From Cryomorpha ignava (GTDB lineage Bacteria; Bacteroidota; Bacteroidia; Flavobacteriales_D; Cryomorphaceae), in contig NZ_JAAGVY010000007.1 in the NCBI RefSeq assembly GCF_010686655.1, positions 62,001-126,000 on the forward strand: DNA of 64,000 nucleotides, written 5' to 3'. Shown here piece after piece: positions 1 to 8,953 of this stretch. A program made the position numbers and the translations under genes. A model generated the notes under the pieces. That model saw only the letters and a program-made list of their open reading frames with translations, had not been told where the DNA came from and did not search any database. The number at the start of each line of letters is the position of its first letter. Within the stretch, counting starts at the first letter, position 1.

Positions 1-211
1 ATTGGCCATAAAACACATTATCGCCTGCTTGAATTTTTGGCTTCTTTCCTTTCTCATCTTCGTCGCTAACAGAAATTACAGTTCCTTGTAGCGGTTTTTC
101 TTTTGCGGTATCCGGAATATAAATTCCGCTGGCAGTTTTCTCTTCTGCAGGAGCAGATTCTACAACTACTCTGTTTTGAGATCCTGCAATTGGTTTAAAA
201 TTTATTGACAT
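1..211 (-). CDS. groS: Co-chaperonin GroES, 5' part only
   Basis: The gene runs off the left edge; 70 codons from its ATG at 211 are visible. GroES forms the heptameric lid of the GroEL folding chamber in the cytoplasm. The start [10 protein letters not shown], the motif [13 protein letters not shown] around residues 30-42 and the following GTVISV are diagnostic of the family. Between KPIA and RVVVE there are about three extra residues (GSQN) compared with the usual KPLADRVLVEP. It is separated from secG by a strong terminator, so it has its own promoter. groL probably follows outside the window. Confidence 0.93.
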   Translation of the reverse strand, partial: MSINFKPIAGSQNRVVVESAPAEEKTASGIYIPDTAKEKPLQGTVISVSDEDEKGKKPKIQAGDNVFYGQ

Positions 212-301
212 GGGTTTTAATTTTAAGATTTGATCTAATCTCTTTCATATAATGTGCCAATGGTAAATTGGGTGCCTGATTTACGCATTTTGGCATAGAT
301 C

Positions 302-338
302 AAAAAAAAATGTCAGTGTGAAGTGACACACTGACATT
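302..338 (-). terminator. Intrinsic terminator after secG
   Basis: A perfect 12-bp inverted repeat (AATGTCAGTGTG and its complement, 6-nt loop) is followed on the minus strand by nine T residues. It ends the miaB-regulator-lptE-TPR-secG transcript and insulates groS. Confidence 0.9.
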
Positions 339-367
339 TAATACAGTTTATTTAACTTAATTTCTTT

Positions 368-709
368 TTAATCGCCAGATTCCTGATCGTCAAGCGGCAT
401 TTCTGCTGCCCCTTGATCTGCCGGTTGCTGCTGTTGCATTGGTTCAGCCTCTTGATAAATAGGAGCGGTAGATTTTACCACATTGCCGCGCTGCTGAATG
501 CCAGCCGAAACAAGGCATAGTACAAAAAGCCCAATAGCTAGCGACCAAGTGCTTTTCTCCAAAAAGTCGGCTGTGCGTTTTACACCACCTATTTGGTTGG
601 CAGATTGAAAACTAGAGTCAAGCCCACCACCTTTAGGATTTTGAATAAGGACTATAAGCGCCAAAAGAACGCATACAATTATGATGAGTACAAAAATGAA
701 AACTTGCAT
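368..709 (-). CDS. secG: Protein translocase subunit SecG
   Basis: SecG is the small accessory subunit of the SecYEG channel in the inner membrane. The 113-residue product has two membrane helices (about residues 3-22 and 53-71) flanking the conserved QNPKGGGL loop at residues 23-30. The C-terminal tail after residue 75 is Q-rich and acidic. It is the last gene of a minus-strand operon, 5 bp after the TPR gene. The association secG-lptE is common in Bacteroidota. Confidence 0.95.
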   Translation of the reverse strand: MQVFIFVLIIIVCVLLALIVLIQNPKGGGLDSSFQSANQIGGVKRTADFLEKSTWSLAIGLFVLCLVSAGIQQRGNVVKSTAPIYQEAEPMQQQQPADQGAAEMPLDDQESGD

Positions 710-714
710 AACAA

Positions 715-1638
715 TTATTTTATTTGATCTTCCGCCTTTTTTTCAAGGTCTGCAAAGTAAATGCTTTTTTCTGGAAATTTCAACTTTAGATTTTTATAAG
801 CTTTTGCAGCCTTTTTAAAATCTCCCTGGCGCTCATAAATCTTCGCAAGTGTTTCAGTTACAAATGATTCGTCTTCTACTAAACTCATTTTGCCCATTTG
901 AGATGGCGAGAAGAAAGCGGTTTTAACAGGCGATATTTGGGGACTTTCCTGAATGAATTTGTCTATAATTTGCCTTTCTACAGGTGGGATTTTGCCTTTC
1001 GACTGGAAAGGAGTGCGTGTGTACGGCGAATCTTTTTGAAGCAACCAAGCTCCAAAACTCAAAGGCTCTGCATCCGCTTTTTCAGCTGAGGACCCTAGCT
1101 TGGTTTTATTTTCAGTATCTGAAGCCAATTCATGCAGGCGCATATCGCTTTCTATCTCGCCAAGGTGCGAAATAGCTTCACGCATAATCTGAACTTCGAG
1201 CGCCTCAGTTTTAAAGTGATCCTTGTTGAAGTTGTCATTTTCAATTGCAACCGAATGAGTTTCAGTGTTCTCTTCATGCAACTGGTCATCATCCGATTCG
1301 TTATCAGGTATTGCTTGTTCCGGTATTGGAAGAGTTGGCAAAGAAATTTCTTCTATTGTCTCTTCTTCCACTTCAGCAGAGCTGGCTTCAATTCTGCTTA
1401 GCAAATTCTCTTTTACTATATAATCGTATAGTTTAGACCGGTCTTGAATGGCAATGGCAGCGCGGTTGAGCTGGTTCTTAAAATCTATGCTGTCCTGCTC
1501 TTTGAGATCTATTGCACTTAGCACTTGAAATGTAGCGCAATACGGGTATTTATCTGCAAGCTTATGCAATCCTTGTGCATCGCCGATGCCCTGCACCCTG
1601 CGCGCATCAATCATTGCTATGATTTCTCTCTGCTGCAT
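715..1638 (-). CDS. Hypothetical protein with C-terminal tetratricopeptide-like repeat
   Basis: This 307-residue protein has no signal peptide and is probably cytoplasmic. It has an alpha-helical N-terminal part (residues 1-90), a long acidic low-complexity middle (about 90-190), a motif region around LSFGAWLL near residue 195, and a C-terminal TPR-like helix pair from about residue 265 (ETLAKIYERQGDFKKAAKAYKN). Its ATG directly follows the lptE stop codon, so the two are translated from one message. The function is unknown; TPR segments usually mediate protein contacts, and the location suggests a link to envelope biogenesis. Confidence 0.8.
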   Translation of the reverse strand: MQQREIIAMIDARRVQGIGDAQGLHKLADKYPYCATFQVLSAIDLKEQDSIDFKNQLNRAAIAIQDRSKLYDYIVKENLLSRIEASSAEVEEETIEEISLPTLPIPEQAIPDNESDDDQLHEENTETHSVAIENDNFNKDHFKTEALEVQIMREAISHLGEIESDMRLHELASDTENKTKLGSSAEKADAEPLSFGAWLLQKDSPYTRTPFQSKGKIPPVERQIIDKFIQESPQISPVKTAFFSPSQMGKMSLVEDESFVTETLAKIYERQGDFKKAAKAYKNLKLKFPEKSIYFADLEKKAEDQIK

Positions 1639-2148
1639 TTACCAGGCGCCAAGTGATGCGTCAAAAATATCTTGCGTAAGCTGACTGTTAATGTCAGTAA
1701 TCAAATCTTTTTCTACTGTTGTTAAATCCTGACTAGAATTGTAGTCGGCAAACCGACTGAACGTTTTTTCAAAGTTCTTTTCACGCTCAAAAGTATTGAT
1801 ATACTTGATTTTAAGAGAAATAGTAAGCCGGTTTACACTTGTTACTTCCTCAGACGAAATGGCGGCATTGCCTATTTGGTATTGCGTTACAACTCCTTCG
1901 TATTGCAAATCACCGCGTTTTTCGGCAAGATCAAGCGATGTTTGCGAAAGCATTAAATCTTTCAAACTTTCTGTAATATCTAAATTGTAAGACGCAGGAG
2001 CAAGGGGCGTTGCCATTTGAAATTGCTTTACAGAAAATGTTTTTGCTTCCGCAGGAATATCTGCTCCGGTAAAAGAGTAGCCCACTGTGCACATCTGCAT
2101 CGCCGGAAGGCAAAGAAGTACTATTAGTAAGATGAAAATGCGCTTCAT
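1639..2148 (-). CDS. lptE: LptE-like LPS-assembly lipoprotein
   Basis: LptE is the outer-membrane lipoprotein that plugs the LptD barrel and helps insert lipopolysaccharide. The 169-residue product starts with a hydrophobic signal ending in a Cys at about residue 20, followed by VGYSFTGADIP, the typical Bacteroidota LptE start. The rest is a mixed alpha-beta domain. It lies 4 bp after the sigma-54 activator gene and abuts the TPR gene. The residues before the Cys (PAMQM) make a poor lipobox, so lipidation is inferred rather than shown. Confidence 0.82.
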   Translation of the reverse strand: MKRIFILLIVLLCLPAMQMCTVGYSFTGADIPAEAKTFSVKQFQMATPLAPASYNLDITESLKDLMLSQTSLDLAEKRGDLQYEGVVTQYQIGNAAISSEEVTSVNRLTISLKIKYINTFEREKNFEKTFSRFADYNSSQDLTTVEKDLITDINSQLTQDIFDASLGAW

Positions 2149-2152
2149 GAAA

Positions 2153-3403
2153 TTATTTCAAATTGTACTCTTTTATTTTTCGATAAAGGGTTCGCTCTGA
2201 GATTCCCAGCTCCTTTGCCGCATTTTTTCGGCGATTGTTATGCCTTCTCAATGCTTTTTGAATCAGCTCGCGCTCTGTGTCTTCCAGCGAAAGCGACTCT
2301 TCATATTCTTCGTGGTCAGCAATTTCTGTACCATTGTCTGGCTTCCCATATACATATGGCTGAGCCCTCTCGGAAGTAATAATCGCCGCTTCTTCCTCCG
2401 AATCCTGCGGTGAATCCTCGAAAAGTCTTTTTAGTGCAGCCGGATTGCTCGTATTTACCGAAGTGCCTCCTCTAGTCTGGTTTTGAAGAAGTTCTAAAAC
2501 AATCGTTTTTAAGTCGCTTATGTCCTGACGCATTTCAAAAAGAAACTTGTATAGAATCTCCCTTTCGGTAAAGTCTCCACCGGCTTTGTGTTGATCTACA
2601 ATCGCAGGTAAGTTACTTTTGTCAATATCGGGAAGATATTGTTTCAGTACTACAGCGCTAATACTCTGCGCAGCCTCAATTACTGATAATTGTTCAGTAA
2701 TATTCTTTAGCTGCCTGATATTTCCGGGCCAGCGATAGTTTTCGAGAAGGCGTTCTGCATCATCTTCGAGTCTCGTGGTTGGCATTTTATATTTCTCAGC
2801 AAAGTCAACAGCAAATTTTCTGAAAAGCAAAGCAATATCTTCCTTTCTGTCGCGCAATGGCGGAAGGTAAATAGGTACCGAATTGAGACGATAAAATAAA
2901 TCTTCGCGAAATTTTCCGTTGCGAATAGCCACGTTCATATCCACATTAGTGGCAGCAACAATTCGTACATCTGTTTTAATGACTTTTGAAGATCCCACAC
3001 GAATAAATTCGCCAGACTCTAACACACGTAATAAGCGTGCCTGGGTTTGAATGGGCAGCTCTCCAACTTCATCAAGGAATATCGTACCGCCATTGGCCAC
3101 TTCAAAGTATCCTTTTCGGGAATCGTGAGCGCCTGTAAATGAACCTTTTTCATGACCAAACAGCTCTGAATCAATAGTTCCTTCGGGAATCGCACCGCAG
3201 TTTACTGCAATATATGGCCCGTGCTTTCGCGCTGAAAGTTGGTGGATAATCTGCGGCATCGTTTCCTTACCAGTTCCACTCTCTCCATTAATAAGGACAG
3301 AAATATCAGTAGGAGCCACTTGGGTGGCAATATCAATGGCTCTATTTAGCGCCGGAGAATTACCAATTATTCCAAATCGCTGTTTTATCTGTTGAGTATC
3401 CAT
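2153..3403 (-). CDS. Sigma-54 dependent transcriptional activator (AAA+ and Fis HTH, no receiver domain)
   Basis: The product activates sigma-54 RNA polymerase by ATP hydrolysis. Visible are Walker A GESGTGKE at about residue 40, the sigma-54 contact loop ELFGHEKGSFTGA (GSFTGA instead of the usual GAFTGA), Walker B GTIFLDEVGELP, the sensor region RIVAATN, and a C-terminal Fis-type helix-turn-helix (NAAKELGISERTLYRKIKEY). There is no N-terminal receiver or other sensor domain, so activity may be constitutive or set by a partner. I chose the ATG at 3403, giving 416 aa; the 34 codons upstream lie in 7-bp repeat DNA and look non-coding. It is cotranscribed with lptE. Confidence 0.9.
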   Translation of the reverse strand: MDTQQIKQRFGIIGNSPALNRAIDIATQVAPTDISVLINGESGTGKETMPQIIHQLSARKHGPYIAVNCGAIPEGTIDSELFGHEKGSFTGAHDSRKGYFEVANGGTIFLDEVGELPIQTQARLLRVLESGEFIRVGSSKVIKTDVRIVAATNVDMNVAIRNGKFREDLFYRLNSVPIYLPPLRDRKEDIALLFRKFAVDFAEKYKMPTTRLEDDAERLLENYRWPGNIRQLKNITEQLSVIEAAQSISAVVLKQYLPDIDKSNLPAIVDQHKAGGDFTEREILYKFLFEMRQDISDLKTIVLELLQNQTRGGTSVNTSNPAALKRLFEDSPQDSEEEAAIITSERAQPYVYGKPDNGTEIADHEEYEESLSLEDTERELIQKALRRHNNRRKNAAKELGISERTLYRKIKEYNLK

Positions 3404-3407
3404 TAAT

Positions 3408-3430
3408 GGTTCTTGGTTCTTAGTTCTTGG
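3408..3430. repeat. Three 7-bp tandem units (GGTTCTT)
   Basis: GGTTCTT, GGTTCTT and AGTTCTT follow each other without gaps immediately upstream of the regulator start codon. Confidence 0.8.
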
Positions 3431-3516
3431 TAAAAAGGAATTACGAGATGCGAATTTCATCCGGGGCTTCGAGTTTGGTAACTGAGGCTCTCGACTTTCA
3501 TCCACCTAACAATCTA

Positions 3517-3589
3517 ATTCGTAATTAACCCATTCGTAATTCGTAATTCATTTTTCGTAATTCGTAATTCGTAATTAATCTAATTCGTA
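3517..3589. repeat. Interrupted 7-bp tandem repeat ATTCGTA
   Basis: At least six exact ATTCGTA copies and one variant occur in 73 bp between miaB and the regulator gene, in runs of two or three with perfect 7-bp phasing broken by short spacers. No promoter or terminator is recognisable in it. Confidence 0.85.
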
Positions 3590-3594
3590 ATTGA

Positions 3595-5022
3595 TTAAAC
3601 AACGTCTCCCATAAGTGTAGCCGAAGTGCAATCTGTAACTTTTACATTTACATACATGCCCGGCTTAAAGTCTCCTTTATCAAAAATTACAACAGCATTC
3701 TGGCTATTTCGTCCAAAAAGGTGTTCATCCGATTTTTTTGAAAAACCTTCAACCAATACTTCAAAGATTTGACCCACGCTTACCAAATTTCGCTTCAGCG
3801 AACTTGCTCTTTGAACGGCTACAACCTCTTCAAGCCGCGCTTGTTTAACTTCTTCAGGCACGTCATCTTCAAACTTTCTTTCGGCTAGTGTTTTTGGGCG
3901 CTCAGAATATTTGAACATATAGGCATATTCGTAATCAACTTCTTTCATAATCGATATCGTATCTTGATGATCCTGGTCAGTCTCTCCGCAAAATCCCGAA
4001 ATCGTATCGGTACTAATTGCGCATTCAGGCATAATTCTGCGGATGGCGTCAATTCGTCCCATATACCATTCGCGTGAGTATCCGCGGTTCATTCGTTTCA
4101 ATACTTCTGTGCTTCCGCTCTGCACAGGGAGGTGAATGTATTCGCAAATATTTTTGTACTTCGCCATGGTGTGAAGTACATCATCAGTCATATCTTTTGG
4201 GTGCGATGTAGAAAACCGAATACGAAGAAGAGGATTTACCAAAGCCACTTTTTCAAGCAATTGGGCAAAATTTACGGTTTCGGCATTGGGATCTGTTATT
4301 TCTCCTTTTTTGGTAATGTTCCATCTATATGAATCTACATTTTGACCTAGAAGAGTCACCTCGCGGTAGCCTTCCTGAAAAAGGTAGGATGCTTCGCGCA
4401 CAATAGATTCCGGATCGCGACTTCTTTCGCGGCCACGCGTAAAAGGCACCACACAAAAGGCACACATATTATCGCAACCGCGCATAATAGAAATAAAAGC
4501 CGTAACCCCATTGCTGTTGAGCCTTATGGGATTAATCTCTGCATAGGTTTCCTCACGCGAAAGCAATACATTTACCGCTTTTCGTCCATCGGTTATTTCT
4601 TCGATAAGTCCCGGCAGCTCGCGATAGGCATCGGGGCCTACCACCATATCTACAAGATGTTCTTCCTCGAGAAGTTGCGATTTTAAACGCTCGGCCATGC
4701 AGCCCAAAATTCCAATCAGGAAATCGGGCTGGCGCTTTTTTATTCCATTAAAATGGTTTAGCCTGTTTCGGACCCTTTGCTCTGCGTTGTCGCGAATAGA
4801 GCAGGTATTGATCAATACCAGATTAGCTTCTTCGGCATTGCTTGTGGTTTCATATCCTTCTTTTGCCAAAATGGAAGCTACAATCTCACTATCAGCAAAA
4901 TTCATCTGGCAGCCATAGCTTTCCAAATAGAGTTTCTTGCCATTTTTCTTCCATTCACCTTCTACAGTTGTAGCTTCTCCCTGACGGGTTTCGTCTAATA
5001 CTTTATTTGAACCAGTAAGCAT
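3595..5022 (-). CDS. miaB: tRNA-2-methylthio-N6-dimethylallyladenosine synthase MiaB
   Basis: MiaB is a radical-SAM enzyme that methylthiolates i6A37 in tRNAs. The N-terminal domain shows the cluster cysteines in [20 protein letters not shown] and GILGCMAER. The radical-SAM motif CDNMCAFC follows, and a C-terminal TRAM-like region ends the protein. I chose the ATG at 5022 (475 aa): the alternative start further upstream would place the gene's own promoter inside the coding region. It is the first gene of the minus-strand cluster leading to secG. Confidence 0.95.
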   Translation of the reverse strand: MLTGSNKVLDETRQGEATTVEGEWKKNGKKLYLESYGCQMNFADSEIVASILAKEGYETTSNAEEANLVLINTCSIRDNAEQRVRNRLNHFNGIKKRQPDFLIGILGCMAERLKSQLLEEEHLVDMVVGPDAYRELPGLIEEITDGRKAVNVLLSREETYAEINPIRLNSNGVTAFISIMRGCDNMCAFCVVPFTRGRERSRDPESIVREASYLFQEGYREVTLLGQNVDSYRWNITKKGEITDPNAETVNFAQLLEKVALVNPLLRIRFSTSHPKDMTDDVLHTMAKYKNICEYIHLPVQSGSTEVLKRMNRGYSREWYMGRIDAIRRIMPECAISTDTISGFCGETDQDHQDTISIMKEVDYEYAYMFKYSERPKTLAERKFEDDVPEEVKQARLEEVVAVQRASSLKRNLVSVGQIFEVLVEGFSKKSDEHLFGRNSQNAVVIFDKGDFKPGMYVNVKVTDCTSATLMGDVV

Positions 5023-5044
5023 ATTTTTTCTGAATTTAAAGGGG

Positions 5045-5077
5045 CAAAGGTACTTAATTTTGGCTTGTTCTGCCAAA
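5045..5077 (-). promoter_or_regulatory. Bacteroidota-type promoter of miaB
   Basis: On the minus strand TTTG is followed after 21 nt by TACCTTTG, an exact match to the -33/-7 consensus TTTG and TAnnTTTG of the phylum. The -7 box ends about 22 nt before the chosen miaB ATG. Confidence 0.8.
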
Positions 5078-5212
5078 ATGACACGTTGATTTTCTAAGGC
5101 TGAAAATGAGAATTATAGCTACTCTTATTTTCAAAATTACCGTGATTAAAATTAAAGTGCTTTACTTTGTGCGCAAGAATCCCTTGAAACTATACCTTAA
5201 AAAGCTCCTTAT

Positions 5213-7612
5213 ATGTCAAAGAATTTAGTAATTGTTGAGTCACCAGCTAAGGCAAAAACGATAGAAGGATTTCTCGGTAAGGATTTTACCGTAAGATCGA
5301 GTTTCGGCCATGTGCGAGACCTTAAGAAAAAAGGTCTTTCGGTAGATGTGGACAATAATTTTGAGCCGGAATATGAGGTGTCGCCAGATAAGGTGAAGGT
5401 AATTGCTGAGTTAAAAGCGCTAGTAAAGAAAAGTGACGTAATATGGCTCGCAACTGACGAGGATCGAGAGGGGGAAGCTATTTCGTGGCATCTTGAAGAG
5501 TCATTAAACTTAAAAGATAAAGACACCAAGCGCATAGTTTTTCATGAGATTACAAAAAATGCGATTGCAAAAGCCATCGAAAATCCTCGAAAGATTGATT
5601 ATCGCCTCGTAGATGCCCAGCAGGCGCGCAGAATACTCGACAGATTGGTGGGATTTGGAATTTCGCCCATTCTCTGGAAAAAAATAAAACCTTCGCTTAG
5701 CGCAGGGCGTGTACAATCTGTAACCGTACGCCTAATTGTGGAACGCGAACGCGATATTCAAAATTTTAAAGAGGAAGTATCGTATAGAGTAACCGGAGTG
5801 TTTGACATTAAAGGCAAATCGTTTAAAGCAGAGCTTTCAAAACGTTTTAAAGCGCTGGAAGAAGCGCGCGAATATATGCAGGCATGTGTTGATGCATCGT
5901 TTAGCGTTGGTGATCTGGAAGTAAAGCCGGCAAAGAAATCGCCAGCGGCACCATTTACCACATCTACTTTGCAGCAAGAGGCCGGACGAAAACTTGGTTT
6001 TTCGGTAGCTCGCACCATGACTGTAGCTCAAAAACTCTACGAAGAAGGAAACATAACCTATATGCGTACCGACAGTTTAAACCTTTCGGACACTGCTATA
6101 AATGCTGCCAAAGCCGAAATATCATCTAGCTATGGGGCAGAGTACTCCAACCCGCGAAAGTTTACTGCAAAAACCAAAGGAGCGCAGGAAGCTCACGAGG
6201 CTATTCGACCAGTTGATATGTCTCGTAAAGCTGTAAAAGGCGACAGCAGTGCCCAGCGGCTTTACGATCTTATCTGGAAAAGAACGCTGGCATCGCAAAT
6301 GGCCGATGCCCAGCTTGAAAAAACCAAGGTGACCATTGATGCAAAAGGAAGTAACATTCTCAATACAGCCAGTTTTGTAGGTCGAGGTGAAGTAATAAAA
6401 TTTGACGGTTTTCTAAAAGTATATATGGAAGGAACCGATGATGATCAAGAAGAGAAAGAGGCAGAAGGATTGCTGCCGGCAATGAATAAGGGAGATAGCC
6501 TCGGCAGACAGATTATTACTGCCACACAGCGCTTTAGCAACCATCCGCCGCGATACTCTGAAGCCAGCTTGGTAAAGAAACTTGAGGAACTCGGCATTGG
6601 CCGACCTTCTACGTATGCACCAACAATTAGTACCGTACAAAAGCGCGGATATGTTGTAAAAGAAGATCGTGAAGGTCATCAGCGCCAGTACAATCTTATA
6701 ACACTTGACAATAAAGGTCTCAATGAATCTGTTGCCACAGAAACAACGGGCACAGAAAAGTCAAAACTCTTCCCCACAGATATTGGCATTGTTGTCAATG
6801 ATTTTCTGGTTGAGAATTTTGATAAAATAATGGACTATGATTTTACGGCTTCGGTAGAAAAGCAATTTGATGATATTGCTGAAGGCCAATTGAAATGGAC
6901 CACAATGCTCAAAGATTTCTATACAGGTTTTAATACCAGCCTGGAAGACGTTCTGGAAAATAGTGATCGCGCTACTGGTGAGCGCGAATTGGGCGAAGAT
7001 CCAAAAACCGGAAAGCCGATTATTGCACGAATAGGTCGATACGGCCCGATGGTTCAAATTGGTAGCCCCGACGATGAAGAAAAACCGCAATTTGCAAGTC
7101 TTCGTGCAGAGCAAAGCATCACGAATATTACACTTGAAGAGGCACTGGACTTGTTTAAGCTTCCGCGAAAAGTGGGTATGTATGAAGATGCAGATATCAC
7201 AGCAGCAGTGGGTCGATTTGGCCCTTACCTTCGTCACAAAAGTGCGTTTTACAGTATTAAGGAAGCAGATGGCGATGATCCTTTAAGTATAAAATTGGAC
7301 AGATCTATAGAAGTAATTGAGGCTAAACGAAAGGCTGATAGAGAAAAGCTTATAAAAACTTTTGACGAAGATGCCGATATGCAGTTGCTCAACGGCCGCT
7401 GGGGGCCATACTTAAAAGTGGGTAAAAACAATTTCAAACTTCCAAAAGATACGGAACCTACCGAGCTGAGCTATGACGACTGCTTAAAGATAATGAAGGA
7501 AGCTCCCGAAAAAAAAGGTAGAGGAGCTAAAGCTGCCGCGCCAAAAGCTGCTGTAAAAAAGCCTGCAGCGAAAAAGAAAACGACAGCTAAAAAGAAACCC
7601 AAAAAGAAATAA
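5213..7612 (+). CDS. topA: DNA topoisomerase I
   Basis: TopA is a type IA topoisomerase that relaxes negative supercoils. The Toprim domain occupies the N-terminus (IVESPAKAKT near residue 7, DEDREGEA at 82-89), and the catalytic tyrosine is Tyr283 in ITYMRTDS. The second half carries topoisomerase C-terminal repeats with RxGRYGP-like motifs in place of the four-cysteine zinc fingers of E. coli TopA. A Lys/Ala-rich tail of about 40 residues resembles histone-like DNA-binding tails. Length 799 aa is normal for the phylum. It leads into the arginase-like gene after 11 bp. Confidence 0.97.
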   Translation: MSKNLVIVESPAKAKTIEGFLGKDFTVRSSFGHVRDLKKKGLSVDVDNNFEPEYEVSPDKVKVIAELKALVKKSDVIWLATDEDREGEAISWHLEESLNLKDKDTKRIVFHEITKNAIAKAIENPRKIDYRLVDAQQARRILDRLVGFGISPILWKKIKPSLSAGRVQSVTVRLIVERERDIQNFKEEVSYRVTGVFDIKGKSFKAELSKRFKALEEAREYMQACVDASFSVGDLEVKPAKKSPAAPFTTSTLQQEAGRKLGFSVARTMTVAQKLYEEGNITYMRTDSLNLSDTAINAAKAEISSSYGAEYSNPRKFTAKTKGAQEAHEAIRPVDMSRKAVKGDSSAQRLYDLIWKRTLASQMADAQLEKTKVTIDAKGSNILNTASFVGRGEVIKFDGFLKVYMEGTDDDQEEKEAEGLLPAMNKGDSLGRQIITATQRFSNHPPRYSEASLVKKLEELGIGRPSTYAPTISTVQKRGYVVKEDREGHQRQYNLITLDNKGLNESVATETTGTEKSKLFPTDIGIVVNDFLVENFDKIMDYDFTASVEKQFDDIAEGQLKWTTMLKDFYTGFNTSLEDVLENSDRATGERELGEDPKTGKPIIARIGRYGPMVQIGSPDDEEKPQFASLRAEQSITNITLEEALDLFKLPRKVGMYEDADITAAVGRFGPYLRHKSAFYSIKEADGDDPLSIKLDRSIEVIEAKRKADREKLIKTFDEDADMQLLNGRWGPYLKVGKNNFKLPKDTEPTELSYDDCLKIMKEAPEKKGRGAKAAAPKAAVKKPAAKKKTTAKKKPKKK

Positions 7613-7623
7613 GCTGACGCAGT

Positions 7624-8793
7624 ATGAATTGGACTGACGATTTTGCTTACTTATTACAACCAGTGGGTATGCAGCCAGGCGCTGAAGGGAGCTCTCCACA
7701 ATTATTAGCCAATTATATAGATGCTCATAGGGAAAATCATTTTCCCGATTTAGATGGAATAGATCTGGTAATACTGGGCGTCAACGAGTCACGCCGATCA
7801 GATAGCGTTACTATTCAAAGGGGAGCCGACGCCATTCGCGAAAAGCTTTATGCCCTTTATCAACACGGCCCTGATATTAAAATTGCAGATGTTGGAAATA
7901 TTGATGCTGGCGAAACTCCACATGATACAGACCATGCCGTTAAGACAGTGGTCAAAAACCTAGTAGACAGGAATATTGCCGTAATTATACTAGGCGGATC
8001 TCAGGAGCTTACCTTTTCAAATTACGCAGCTTACGAAGTGTTGGAATCTACAGTAAATCTTGCGGTAATAGATTCTTCAATAGATCTCGGAGAGTTTCGT
8101 GAAGAGCTTTCTCCTTCAAATTATTTGAGTAAAATCGTACTTCACGATCCCAGCTATCTTTTTAATTTAAGTGTTTTGGGATATCAAACTTACCTTTCAG
8201 AGCCTGAAAGCATAAATTTAATTGAGAAGCTTTTCTTTGATGCGCATCGGCTTGGCACCCTTGCGGGCGATTTAAAAACTACCGAGCCACTTTTAAGAAA
8301 TGCCGATATTGTAAGTTTTGATATAAATTCCATTCAAAACTCGTCAGCCCCGGGCACAGGCCAGCCCAATGGCTTTTCGGGAGAGCAGGCATGTCAAATG
8401 GCTCGATACGCCGGTATAAGTGATAAAACAACTTCCATAGGTTTCTATAATTACGATGTGGCGAAAGATACGCTCGGCCAAACAGCCATGCTTATAGCTC
8501 AGATGGTTTGGTGTGCCATTGATGGGTTTTGTTACCGGCAGAGAGAATTTCCACTGTTTAGCAAAAAAAATTTTTTAGAGTATAAAGTGCATCTTCCAGA
8601 CGGCAAAGATGAGATGATTTTTTACAAAAGTAAGCGTACAGATAAGTGGTGGATGAACGTTCCTTATGCCGGTGGAGATCAGGGGAGATTGAGCAGACAT
8701 CACTTAGTGCCATGTAGTTACAGCGATTACGAACAGGCCGGGCGAGGTGATGTTCCCGATATGTGGTGGCGTACTTATCAGAAGTTGGGTTAA
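7624..8793 (+). CDS. Arginase/formimidoylglutamase-family protein with lost metal ligands
   Basis: The 389-residue protein has the arginase fold signature order but not the manganese ligands. The usual GGDHS is GGSQE (124-128), the DAHxD motif is DSSID (150-154), and SxDxDxxDP is SFDINSIQN (231-239). Only scattered Asp residues remain, so binuclear manganese hydrolysis is unlikely and this looks like a pseudoenzyme or a protein with a new activity. A C-terminal extension of about 90 residues follows the arginase core. It sits between topA and porP-gldKLMN, and I recall similar arginase-like genes beside this locus in other Bacteroidota, which would imply a T9SS-related role. That role is an inference. 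Confidence 0.75.
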   Translation: MNWTDDFAYLLQPVGMQPGAEGSSPQLLANYIDAHRENHFPDLDGIDLVILGVNESRRSDSVTIQRGADAIREKLYALYQHGPDIKIADVGNIDAGETPHDTDHAVKTVVKNLVDRNIAVIILGGSQELTFSNYAAYEVLESTVNLAVIDSSIDLGEFREELSPSNYLSKIVLHDPSYLFNLSVLGYQTYLSEPESINLIEKLFFDAHRLGTLAGDLKTTEPLLRNADIVSFDINSIQNSSAPGTGQPNGFSGEQACQMARYAGISDKTTSIGFYNYDVAKDTLGQTAMLIAQMVWCAIDGFCYRQREFPLFSKKNFLEYKVHLPDGKDEMIFYKSKRTDKWWMNVPYAGGDQGRLSRHHLVPCSYSDYEQAGRGDVPDMWWRTYQKLG

Positions 8794-8846
8794 CGAATTT
8801 TAAGGCTTAGGAATCCTTTCCAAACTTGAAATTATAAACCCAACTT
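8782..8846 (+). repeat. Stem-loop over the end of the arginase-like gene
   Basis: AAGTTGGGTT (8782-8791) is matched by its exact complement AACCCAACTT (8837-8846), with a 45-nt loop, followed by an A/T run. It may serve as a weak terminator or a 3' stabilising structure. Confidence 0.45.
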
Positions 8847-8857
8847 CGTTAAAAATT

Positions 8858-8887
8858 TTTGTGAGTATAAGAATTTAGCTATTTTAG
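8858..8887 (+). promoter_or_regulatory. Candidate promoter of porP-gldKLMN
   Basis: TTTG, 18 nt, TATTTTAG (one mismatch to TAnnTTTG) precedes the T9SS genes. Transcription would start near 8893, just before the 8909-8934 hairpin. Confidence 0.4.
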
Positions 8888-8908
8888 CTGCGAGCTTAGC
8901 GTCAAATG

Positions 8909-8934
8909 ACCCCAAAAATGGGGTTGTTTTTGTT
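8909..8934 (+). terminator. Terminator-like hairpin in the porP leader
   Basis: ACCCCA, AAAA loop, TGGGGT, then TGTTTTTGTT. It lies 20 bp before the porP ATG. It could end topA-arginase transcripts or act as an attenuator in the T9SS leader. Confidence 0.6.
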
Positions 8935-8953
8935 AGTGAAATCAATTAACTGC

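Noticed and set aside
3404-3505. 34-codon N-terminal extension of the sigma-54 activator
   Set aside because: It covers 7-bp repeat DNA and lacks any domain; MDTQQIKQRFGIIGNS at 3403 is the likely family start.
5023-5076. N-terminal extension of MiaB
   Set aside because: The consensus promoter TTTG-N21-TACCTTTG lies inside it, so it is upstream untranslated DNA.
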